Assembly: GCF_938028825.1 (NCBI RefSeq)
Contig: NZ_CALIZP010000039.1
Coordinates: 1 to 11,927, forward strand
Length of the DNA stretch: 11,927 nucleotides
Source: an uncultured Cardiobacterium sp.
GTDB taxonomy: Bacteria > Pseudomonadota > Gammaproteobacteria > Cardiobacteriales > Cardiobacteriaceae
Reading direction: 5' to 3'
Shown here: in pieces, positions 6,413-11,927 of the stretch
How positions within the stretch are numbered: the stretch's first letter is position 1
Layout: each line of letters begins with the position of its first letter
Translations under genes and position numbers: made by a program
The notes under the pieces: generated by a model
Databases searched by the model: none
What the model saw: the letters and a program-made list of their open reading frames with translations, nothing else
Told to the model about the DNA's origin: nothing

Positions 6413-6996
6413 TCGAGTGTGCCATTGGGGGAGGAGCGATAATAAATAGAACTGAGGCTGGAAAGTATCGTCCCCCTTAAATCTACAAGAGGGTAATTTT
6501 TATTGGTGTTTTCCACACCGTCATCTATGATATTGAAGCGTCGAGTTAAAACAAACTCTGTTCCATTGGCTGTTATCTTTTTGGCCTCTCTCCTGAAACC
6601 ATATCGTTCAAATAACGTAATCAAAGAGGCATGTTCAGGAAAAACTGTGATATAAATATCATTAAATCCGTATGTGATAGCATAGTCAAAGATTTTCTTG
6701 ATAAAACGTTCACCAAGCTTAGTTCCGTGTGCATTGATTTTGAGCGTCCCTACTTTCAACCAGCTACGATTAAAGTTGGTGGATAATGCTGGAATACAAT
6801 CATCAATAACTTGGGGTTCTTCTTTCAAATATAGGAAACCATCAATCAGGCCGCGGTCACCATAAAACACATAGGCATATTCCTCTGCTTTTCTTCGGAA
6901 CCAATCTGAAAATTCACGATAAGAATCTTTCAAAGAGTCAAAAAAAGGATCGCTCAGATCTGCATCAGCAAACCGTTTGTATTGTAAGTTTTCCAT
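6370..6996 (-). CDS. GNAT acetyltransferase fragment as sequenced
   Basis: This is the 208-aa product readable without correction. Residues 1-155 hold the whole GNAT fold, so this piece could still be an active acetyltransferase. About 35 further residues form the linker, and the last 19 or so (from NGTLDCF) are out of frame. It begins directly after the degenerate remnant at 7085-7256, with no clear promoter in between. Confidence 0.6.
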   Translation of the reverse strand: MENLQYKRFADADLSDPFFDSLKDSYREFSDWFRRKAEEYAYVFYGDRGLIDGFLYLKEEPQVIDDCIPALSTNFNRSWLKVGTLKINAHGTKLGERFIKKIFDYAITYGFNDIYITVFPEHASLITLFERYGFRREAKKITANGTEFVLTRRFNIIDDGVENTNKNYPLVDLRGTILSSLSSIYYRSSPNGTLDCFQIQFCETKMLL

Positions 6997-7084
6997 ACTA
7001 AATTTCCTTATGTTAATTGTAAGCCGTAGAAATCTTTCTGCGGCGCGATGCCGACTTGCCCAGACAAAGGCGATGGGACGTTCA

Positions 7085-7256
7085 GCACGTATGCGGCACT
7101 TGCAAGGCTTTGTTGCAGGTGCTCAACCAAGACATGGTATCCCTTCTATTCTTCTTCAGCAATCAGCTACCGACTGCCGGATGCCCGACGGATCCCCAGC
7201 CATCGCCTGCGACCAATTCAAGTCGCCGCTGACTTATTTCAGCTGCGTCACCGTCA
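7085..7256 (-). pseudogene. Degenerate copy of the orf91 3' end and AAA-ATPase N-terminus
   Basis: This stretch aligns by eye with about 8795-9004: GCTGACTTATT at 7229-7239 matches 8977-8987, and CCGACTGCCGGATG is shared. On the minus strand a shifting frame reads LVRQAMAGDPSGIRQSV, then LIAEE, a TAG, and KGYHVLVEHLQQSL. That is the same N-terminal helix pair as the remnant upstream of dcm. A 2-nt loss and stop codons make it non-functional. From 7084 to 7015 the DNA no longer matches the other copy and I see nothing recognisable in it. It is fused at 7256/7257 to a truncated orf162 copy. Confidence 0.6.
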
Positions 7257-7412
7257 GTTGATGTCCCTTGCATAGTCCAGTTTTCTGATATGGATATAGC
7301 CAAAGCGGTACAAAAAATTATCCAACCATCGCCGCCATACACTGCGACTCTGCAAGTAAGTGTTGTAATCACTTTCTGGCAGTTTCAGATTTTGCTCTTC
7401 TTTAAGGGTCAT
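7257..7412 (-). pseudogene. 5' fragment of a second orf162 copy
   Basis: Starting at ATG 7412 with a strong AAGGAGG site, the first 52 codons are nearly identical to the intact orf162 at 9607-10095 (MTLKEEQNLKLPESDYNTYL...KLDYARDIN), differing at only a few residues (Ser-Val for Ser-Ala, Asn for Lys, Ile for Val). Similarity stops abruptly at 7257, where it joins sequence equivalent to the orf91 end. This indicates a deletion of roughly 0.9 kb between tandem copies. It follows dcm directly, as orf162 follows the dcm tail in the other copy. Confidence 0.75.
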
Positions 7413-7645
7413 AGTGGCCTCCTTGGGATGAAAAAAGGAATTAACAGCTTCAGGAAACAGGGCAGGATGGCTCAAGGGATTGCTGTATCCGCCTGCCTAT
7501 CCAGCGCATGACCGGGACGGCCATTGCGTTGCCTATTGCCTTGTAGCGTGGTGCGTCCGGGCAGCGGTCGACAGGTTTGCCGCGCCACGGGATGCGGGTG
7601 TGGTTATCCGGCATGCCTTGCAGGCGCTCGCATTCCAGCGGCAGC
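7257..7645. repeat. Direct repeat, left copy (matches 9940-10330)
   Basis: Left partner of the direct repeat. Here it is continuous with a complete dcm on one side and with the degraded orf91/AAA remnant on the other. Confidence 0.8.
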
Positions 7646-8760
7646 AAGCGGCGGATGTGCAGACCGTTGAGGATCACATTCGTGTTGCCGCTGCTTTCGG
7701 TGTCCAGTCCGTAGGCTTGATGCGAAACGCAGGGATCTTGCCGGCCATGCACCACAAGCGGGGCTTCGTGGTTGCAAGTCAGGGTAGGGGCACCGTTCTG
7801 GCGGATTTCCGCGCCGCCCTGACCGTGTGCCATGCAGACCAGGCCACTGCCGTGCTGGCTGAACAACTCTTGGTCACTCTGTCCGATGATGCCGCCGCAG
7901 CCGCTTTGATTGAGGGTGGGGTGCGGGTTATCCGGATGATCCCAATGCGAGCCCCTACGGATGCCGCCGGAAACAATCAACGCCTCACTCCCGCCTTGGG
8001 CGTGGCTGCCTTGCGCGTGCAGGCTGGCCGCTACGCCGCCGCTTCGGCGGTGGCCGCCAAAGCGGCTTGCAGCAAAGGCGGCAACTTCTTGCCGCGACTC
8101 TCCGTCCGGCGCAGAATCCCCTGCTTCGCGGTGTCGCTCAAATAGTATTTCTGCGGGATCGCAGTCTCGAGCAGATGCGACAAGGAAGACGCGTCGCCGC
8201 CGTTGGGGCAGTCCGAAATGTTGTGCGTCGAGCACCCGCCACGCGATACGGCGCCGGGGTCCAAACACACAACCAGCGTCCGTCCATTTACGCCCTGCCG
8301 GTTCGAGCGGCAGCCCTTCGCCGGCAAGTCCTGCCAAAAGGCAGCCGAAGGCATTGTCATGGGCGCTGAGGACGCCGGGGACGTTCTCCCAGACGAGGAT
8401 GCAGGGCTGAAGCCCGCCGCGTAGTCGGACAAGGTCAATTGCATTGAGAATCCTCACAAGTTCGAGGGTGAGATTGCCGCGCGCGTCTCCCAAACTGCCG
8501 CGCAAACCGGCGATGGAAAACGCCTGACACGGTGTCCCGCCGACAAGGATGTCCGGTGCGGCAACATCCCCCCGCGCAATCAATCCGGCAAGACGGGTCA
8601 TGTCGCCGAGATTCGGCACATGCGGCCAATGGTGCTGCAAAACAGCACAGGGGAAGGGGGCGGTTTCGGCGAACCATGCGGGCTGCCAACCGAGGGCTTC
8701 CCATGCCAGCGTGGCCGACTCAATGCCGCTGCACACGCTGCCGTAGCGCAGGTTTTTCAT
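7450..8760 (-). CDS. dcm: Phage-type DNA cytosine-C5 methyltransferase
   Basis: The 436-aa protein starting at ATG 8760 (MKNLRYGSVCSGIESATLAW) has the m5C methyltransferase motifs in order: I (SVCSGIESAT, residues 8-17), IV with catalytic Cys78 (GGTPCQAFS), VI (ENVPG, 125-129), VIII (GLPQRRRRVF, 183-192), IX (RRLLPLECERLQGMP, 370-384) and X (YKAIGNAMAVPV, 407-418). Residues about 195-365 form the variable target-recognition region, rich in Gly, His and Ser. The frame is open further upstream to 8880, but that part encodes the AAA remnant, so the internal Met is the probable start, with only a weak ribosome site. It methylates cytosine in a short DNA sequence that cannot be read from the protein. 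No restriction endonuclease or Vsr gene is recognisable nearby. Confidence 0.85.
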   Translation of the reverse strand: MKNLRYGSVCSGIESATLAWEALGWQPAWFAETAPFPCAVLQHHWPHVPNLGDMTRLAGLIARGDVAAPDILVGGTPCQAFSIAGLRGSLGDARGNLTLELVRILNAIDLVRLRGGLQPCILVWENVPGVLSAHDNAFGCLLAGLAGEGLPLEPAGRKWTDAGCVFGPRRRIAWRVLDAQHFGLPQRRRRVFLVASARDCDPAEILFERHREAGDSAPDGESRQEVAAFAASRFGGHRRSGGVAASLHAQGSHAQGGSEALIVSGGIRRGSHWDHPDNPHPTLNQSGCGGIIGQSDQELFSQHGSGLVCMAHGQGGAEIRQNGAPTLTCNHEAPLVVHGRQDPCVSHQAYGLDTESSGNTNVILNGLHIRRLLPLECERLQGMPDNHTRIPWRGKPVDRCPDAPRYKAIGNAMAVPVMRWIGRRIQQSLEPSCPVS

Positions 8761-8952
8761 TCGTCCGGCGAAAGGCGCTGGGAATTGTCGCTGCGTTTCT
8801 TGCACTTGCAGGGTTTTATGCAGCCGTTCGGCCAGGACACGGTGTCCCTTCCGGTTCTCTCCGGCAATCAGCGTTTCCACCGACTGCCGGATGGCCGGCC
8901 GGTTTCCGGCCAGCGCCTACCGGACCAGTTCCACCAGTACATCTGCCTGCAT
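8761..8952 (-). pseudogene. Truncated N-terminus of an AAA+ ATPase, with amber codon
   Basis: From ATG 8952 the frame reads MQADVLVELVR, TAG, ALAGNRPAIRQSVETLIAGE, NRKGHRVLAERLHKTLQ, and then runs in frame into dcm. The pattern resembles the N-terminal helices of AAA+ ATPases that partner S8-family peptidases, as I recall them. None of the Walker A, Walker B or sensor regions remain. The related copy at 7085-7256 has CAG (Gln) where this one has TAG, so the stop is a nonsense change. If translation re-initiates after the stop, a 40-residue extension could be fused to the methyltransferase. Confidence 0.55.
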
Positions 8953-8982
8953 TTCGCCCTATCTGTCGCCGTGACCGCTGAC

Positions 8983-9258
8983 TTATTCCGCCACGTCGCC
9001 GGCGTTATCGGCTGCCGCAGATGCGCCTTCTGCTTCGTCAGCCGGCATCAACCCAGCCAGTTCCGCTGTCAATACCTGCCCACGGAACGCCCGGATGGAA
9101 TGCTCGCGCAGGAAAGCCTGCCTTTCTTCCGCTGTGCAGTTATTGAGACGCTGCCGGAAATCCTGCATCCATATCTCGGCCTCGTCACGGGGCACGACGG
9201 GCTTTTGCTGATCGTCATGGACGGTCTGCGCTGCGGTTTCAGGGTGTTCAATTTGCAT
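8983..9258 (-). CDS. Small acidic hypothetical protein (orf91)
   Basis: The 91-aa protein starts at ATG 9258 with GGAG 6 nt upstream. The middle (VPRDEAEIWMQDFRQRLNNCTAEERQAFLREHSIRAF) is helical, and the end is a low-complexity Ala/Asp/Glu tail. No membrane segment, signal peptide or known motif is seen. It lies 31 nt before the AAA remnant and 31 nt after orf106. A degraded copy of its end is present near 7229-7256, so it belongs to the repeated module. In relatives it may be the partner of the AAA ATPase (inference from order only). Confidence 0.6.
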   Translation of the reverse strand: MQIEHPETAAQTVHDDQQKPVVPRDEAEIWMQDFRQRLNNCTAEERQAFLREHSIRAFRGQVLTAELAGLMPADEAEGASAAADNAGDVAE

Positions 9259-9289
9259 GGTTTTCTCCAGTTTGGGTTTATACCGTGTA

Positions 9290-9610
9290 TCACGCTTGGC
9301 AGCTAACCATAATTTTCAGGTTTATCATTGAGAAAGTGGATAATATAAATAACACAGATATGATTAGAAGGCATATACGCACCGTGTCGCAAAACATCCT
9401 TATTAACTGCAAATCTATCTTTTCATCATGTGCAGAAAAGAACCTCGTTACAGAGAAAAGATTGAACAACCTCCTCCGCTCCATCTGAAAATCCGAATCA
9501 GACACATCATGGCAGTAGAACCGCTTTACCCTTTGCTCCAAATCACGGATGTGTGGCATCGGGTTTATTGCCCTCAAATAATCTCGAAATCCTCTTGATA
9601 AACCCTTCAT
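9290..9610 (-). CDS. Small membrane-anchored hypothetical protein (orf106)
   Basis: The 106-aa protein has a basic cytoplasmic-type N-terminal half (residues 1-70; RGFRDYLRAI, LEQRVKRFY) and one hydrophobic segment near residues 77-98 (VRICLLIISVLFILSTFSMI), predicted to span the membrane close to the C-terminus. Its ATG shares an ATGA overlap with the orf162 stop, so the two are translationally coupled. It has no homologue that I recognise. The second copy of this gene has been deleted from the collapsed repeat. Confidence 0.6.
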   Translation of the reverse strand: MKGLSRGFRDYLRAINPMPHIRDLEQRVKRFYCHDVSDSDFQMERRRLFNLFSVTRFFSAHDEKIDLQLIRMFCDTVRICLLIISVLFILSTFSMINLKIMVSCQA

Positions 9611-10095
9611 GATGCCTCCCCTGACTTGGCAATAAACTGCTGCACCTCTTCCCGGGTCTTCCCTAACTGTTCCGGTGTTATGGCGTGGCGCTCAATGATA
9701 TTGGCAACATGGGTGTATTTGTCGCTGTCCAGCATTTTATGCATATCTTCCATTTCTGATGTGCTTGCCAAATTTATGATATGAATTTTATAATGCTTGG
9801 CCATCTTGATAACGTACTCAACAAGCTCGGCAGGCAGATTAAAACCCCTGTTGTGTACATCCTTTTTCAGTTTTATGGTTTGTTCTTGCAGGTAGGCCAA
9901 GGATTCCCGAATGGTCTCGCGCTGTTCGTCCAGCCGCTTGTTGATGTCTCTTGCATAGTCCAGTTTTCTGACATGGATATAGCCAAAGCGGTACAGAAAT
10001 TTATCCAGCCATCTTCGCCATGCACTGCGGCTCTGCAAGTAAGTGTTGTAATCACTTTCCGGCAGTTTCAGGTTTTGCTCTTCTTTAAGGGTCAT
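9607..10095 (-). CDS. Hypothetical helical protein following dcm (orf162)
   Basis: The 162-aa protein starts with MTLKEEQNLKLPESDYNTYL and has a strong ribosome site (AAGGAGG, 5 nt from ATG). Residues 25-50 form a basic aromatic stretch (AWRRWLDKFLYRFGYIHVRK). Residues 50-80 are probable coiled coil (KRLDEQRETIRESLAYLQEQ). The rest is mixed helix with a small hydrophobic strand, KIHIINLAS. No catalytic motif is recognised. It follows a dcm 3' end in both copies and is coupled to orf106, so dcm-orf162-orf106 appears to be a conserved transcription unit of unknown purpose. Confidence 0.7.
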   Translation of the reverse strand: MTLKEEQNLKLPESDYNTYLQSRSAWRRWLDKFLYRFGYIHVRKLDYARDINKRLDEQRETIRESLAYLQEQTIKLKKDVHNRGFNLPAELVEYVIKMAKHYKIHIINLASTSEMEDMHKMLDSDKYTHVANIIERHAITPEQLGKTREEVQQFIAKSGEAS

Positions 10096-10330
10096 AATGG
10101 CCTCCTTGGGGTGAATAAAAGGGGAATAACGGATTCAGGAAACAGGGCCGGATGGCTCAAGGGATTGCTGTATCCGCCTGCCTATCCAGCGCATGACCGG
10201 CACGGCCATTGCGTTGCCTATTGCCTTGTAGCGTGGTGCATCCGGGCAGCGGTCAGCAGGTTTGCCGCGCCACGGGATGTGAGTGTGGTTATCGGGCATC
10301 CCTTGCAGGCGCTCGCATTCCAGCGGCAGC
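9940..10330. repeat. Direct repeat, right copy (matches 7257-7645)
   Basis: This 391-bp stretch (dcm 3' end, spacer, first third of orf162) is repeated in the same orientation at 7257-7645 with high identity by eye, roughly nine in ten bases or better. The copies are about 2.7 kb apart. Recombination between them would delete or duplicate the module from orf162 to dcm. Confidence 0.8.
10135..10330 (-). pseudogene. 3' fragment of a second dcm gene
   Basis: About 64 in-frame codons match the end of the intact dcm almost exactly, from LPLECERLQGMPDNH through YKAIGNAMAVPVMRWIGRRI to the stop at 10135-10137. The match to 7450-7645 ends abruptly at 10330, after GCATTCCAGCGGCAGC; beyond it the sequence is unrelated. 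Motif X is kept and everything else is missing, so it cannot act. It marks the right end of the tandem array. Confidence 0.8.
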
Positions 10331-10444
10331 TTCCGATGAAGGTATTGTCTAAAACCCTGTTCAAAAAATCAACTATAAATACAACTTGCTGTCAGAAGTA
10401 ACGACTTATAGTGCCATTTACGAGTTTGTTCTCTGAACGGGCAG

Positions 10445-10471
10445 AAAAAAGCCACCCGCACGGCGGATGGC
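10445..10471 (-). terminator. Rho-independent terminator after the TrbM-like gene
   Basis: On the minus strand GCCATCCGC, a 3-nt loop and GCGGGTGGC form a 9-bp stem with one mismatch, followed at once by TTTTTTCTG. It lies about 30 nt past the stop at 10500 and separates this gene from the dcm array. Confidence 0.8.
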
Positions 10472-10499
10472 CCTTCTTTCTGACTTTTTGGTTTGCCGG

Positions 10500-11840
10500 T
10501 CACTCGCTGAAATAAGAGCCTGTTTCTTTACCATTTTGATAAACAATGACTTTCAGTACCCGGCTGCATCCCCAGCGGAAGTCACCATGTTGTGTCCGGC
10601 AGCTTGTGCCCGGTTCATACGTGGTTGAACCTTTAAGGCTGATTTTTACCCATGACTGGAGCTTGTAGGTGAACTTGTCGTTGTTTTGCATCGGTTGCCC
10701 GTCGTCACCAACGGCGCACTGCTCAAATGGCGGCATCGGGGCTCTGCCGCGCCGCATCCGCTTTTTGAAGGCTTTTTTGGCACCTTCGCAGCCGTCCGGG
10801 AAACCGGCCGGCAGGCAGAGCCAGATGGCGCAATCATCACTGACGTTGGCATTGTTGCCGAAGAGGTTTCGTTTGCCGTTTTTTTGTTGCGGGTTTTGCC
10901 GGCTGTTGACCGGACTTGCAGCGTCACCACGGCCGTCCCAAGGCTGCATGACTCTGATTTTTGCCGCTTCGGCATCTTCCTTGTCGTATTTTTTGATGCG
11001 GGCATCGATACATTCCTGCTCGGTGGCGTAGTTGTCTATCCCCGCGCCGTAATATCGATAGTGACCCCGGGAATCGTTGCTGTCGAACTCAACCAGGGTG
11101 CAGTAGTTGCGTGCGCGCTGTTCATTGGTGATTGCCGCAAATGGGGCCTCATCCATTTTGGTGGCACCGTAATAGGATTCGGCCGTCTTGGCATCCAGAC
11201 AGGATTGTTCGCTCAAATAGAGGTTGTTGTTGGAAAGGTGGCGGATAGGTTGCTCGGCCTCGGCACCGCGCCCGTACCATCTCGTACCATCCGGGTTGGT
11301 GTGGCTTTGGCTGCAATATTTTTTTGCATAGGCACGATCCTGATCCGTCGGGTTGTATTCCGCCTTGGCGGGATCCTGCCGGATGGCAAAGTCTTTGGTT
11401 TTGGCGGCTACGCACTTGTGCCATTCATGGAACTCGCCGCGTTCCTGGCCGAACCAGCTGTCCGAAATCACCCTGTCGAGGACGGGGTCTTTTTCGCCGG
11501 TCATCTCGTTTTCACGGCAATACTGGATGGCGTACTCTTTGGCGTATTGTCTGGTTTTCGGTGCGGCCGTGGTTGCCGGTGCCGCTTCGCGACCATTTGT
11601 GCCACCGGCAGCCGCCGGTGGGGCCGTTGTTGTCTCCGTTGATGCGATATTGGCATCATTTGCCGTGGCGGCTGATTTCAGTCGTGCGGCTTTCAGACGG
11701 GCGGCGGTATTCGCCGAATCATCCGGTTGCACTTGCGCCGACTGCACTGACTGCGTAACGGTTTCCGTTGTTGTCGCGGCCGTTGCCGGCAGGATACAAA
11801 GCGCCGTGGCGATGGCCGCCGTTATTCTCTGTTTTTGCAT
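10500..11840 (-). CDS. Secreted cysteine-rich protein with TrbM/KikA-like segment
   Basis: The 446-aa protein has a signal peptide (MQKQRITAAIATALCILPATA, cleavage probably near residue 21). A Thr/Ala/Pro-rich linker follows (about 22-95). Three degenerate modules come next, each opening with a YC motif and closing with a C-x-x-A-K/R motif: Cys108/143, Cys176/214 and Cys247/277. After a basic linker comes SDDCAIWLCLPAGFPDGCEG (335-353) with a later FEQC, resembling the cysteine pattern of TrbM/KikA conjugation proteins, and two more cysteines (414, 425) near the end. The even cysteine count after cleavage fits disulfides in the periplasm. No clear ribosome site precedes ATG 11840, and an in-frame stop lies just upstream. 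Usual TrbM proteins are much shorter, so the N-terminal repeats are an extension. A role in pilus or mating-channel assembly is possible. Confidence 0.65.
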   Translation of the reverse strand: MQKQRITAAIATALCILPATAATTTETVTQSVQSAQVQPDDSANTAARLKAARLKSAATANDANIASTETTTAPPAAAGGTNGREAAPATTAAPKTRQYAKEYAIQYCRENEMTGEKDPVLDRVISDSWFGQERGEFHEWHKCVAAKTKDFAIRQDPAKAEYNPTDQDRAYAKKYCSQSHTNPDGTRWYGRGAEAEQPIRHLSNNNLYLSEQSCLDAKTAESYYGATKMDEAPFAAITNEQRARNYCTLVEFDSNDSRGHYRYYGAGIDNYATEQECIDARIKKYDKEDAEAAKIRVMQPWDGRGDAASPVNSRQNPQQKNGKRNLFGNNANVSDDCAIWLCLPAGFPDGCEGAKKAFKKRMRRGRAPMPPFEQCAVGDDGQPMQNNDKFTYKLQSWVKISLKGSTTYEPGTSCRTQHGDFRWGCSRVLKVIVYQNGKETGSYFSE

Positions 11841-11927
11841 ATATAGCTAATACACCTAACATTTCATACATATAAGCAAATAAAGTAGCGTGAAGATGCA
11901 ATGAGATTTAATATAGATAAAATCCTT

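Larger units (their letters stand above)
5912..6996 (-). pseudogene. GNAT acetyltransferase-EVE fusion gene, frameshifted at a poly-G/C tract
   Basis: Two adjacent open frames make one protein of about 361 aa. The N-terminal part (from ATG 6996, with AAGGAA 7 nt before it) is a GNAT-type acetyltransferase. Its acetyl-CoA-binding motif is HGTKLGERF (residues 90-98), followed by the strand-helix IYITVFPEHASLITLFERYGF. The C-terminal part is a PUA-like/EVE-type domain: IHKVYLTSMSGIERLKQGDVLFIYRTSD, then a helical tail. The break is at five G (6427-6431). With six, the reading becomes ...YYRSSPQWHTRLLPDSILRNED, which is continuous and sensible. As sequenced, the first frame runs out of phase to a stop at 6370. 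The domain pairing suggests acetylation or recognition of a nucleic-acid or small-molecule target; the substrate is unknown. Confidence 0.75.

Noticed and set aside
10331..10440. Insertion-sequence end at the dcm fragment junction
   Set aside because: The break at 10330 is sharp, but I see no terminal inverted repeats, target duplication or transposase fragment.
10686..11642. Long plus-strand frame opposite the TrbM-like gene
   Set aside because: It is the antisense shadow of a GC-rich gene that has a signal peptide, cysteine motifs and a terminator on the other strand.
11693..11702. Neisserial DNA uptake sequence
   Set aside because: TTCAGACGGG is one mismatch from the reverse of GCCGTCTGAA and stands alone. 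One near-match is not evidence of the genus.

Overview
The window looks like a decaying accessory region of a proteobacterial mobilizable plasmid or integrated element. The host is probably a beta- or gammaproteobacterium. The evidence is a StbB-type partition ATPase, a MobC/MOBP-type relaxase pair, a TrbM-like secreted conjugation protein and a phage-type cytosine methyltransferase. No replication gene, integrase, tRNA, rRNA or CRISPR array is visible, so plasmid and integrated element cannot be separated. Base composition is mosaic: the GNAT/ASCH block and the start of the relaxase are AT-rich, while dcm and the TrbM-like gene are GC-rich.

Layout. (1) 1-94 is a short GC-rich 8/9-bp tandem repeat. 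(2) 207-1733, minus strand, is a compact four-gene stability (stb-like) operon: an HTH DNA-binding protein, a StbB/ParA-like ATPase, a coiled-coil protein and a 73-aa orphan, the last two joined by 1-nt and 4-nt overlaps. A hairpin terminator follows. (3) 1765-2247 is a 54-bp tandem repeat carrying palindromic GCCAATATTGGC-type boxes. It lies between the operon and a strong minus-strand promoter (2261-2288), so it is at once the operon leader and the likely centromere/operator. (4) 2413-2485 holds nested hairpins that resemble an oriT, followed on the plus strand by mobC and a long relaxase gene. (5) The relaxase (2907-5364) is broken twice, by a +1 frameshift and by an in-frame amber codon where a Trp is expected.

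(6) 5613-6996, minus strand, is a GNAT-EVE gene overlapping an ASCH-domain gene. Each carries one frameshift in a homopolymer (G5 and T7), so the module is either inactive, phase-variable or mis-sequenced. (7) 7085-10330, minus strand, is a scrambled tandem array of one module: orf162, orf106, orf91, an AAA-ATPase N-terminal remnant, dcm. One copy is nearly complete. It is flanked on one side by a collapsed copy and on the other by a dcm tail. (8) 10500-11840, minus strand, encodes a secreted, cysteine-rich protein with a TrbM/KikA-like segment, followed by a clear terminator.

The stb and mob blocks together form a maintenance-and-mobilization backbone. The GNAT-EVE/ASCH pair and the dcm module look like acquired cargo. 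The least explained items are the GNAT-EVE/ASCH pair, the orf162-orf106 pair that repeatedly follows dcm, and the 54-bp palindrome array.
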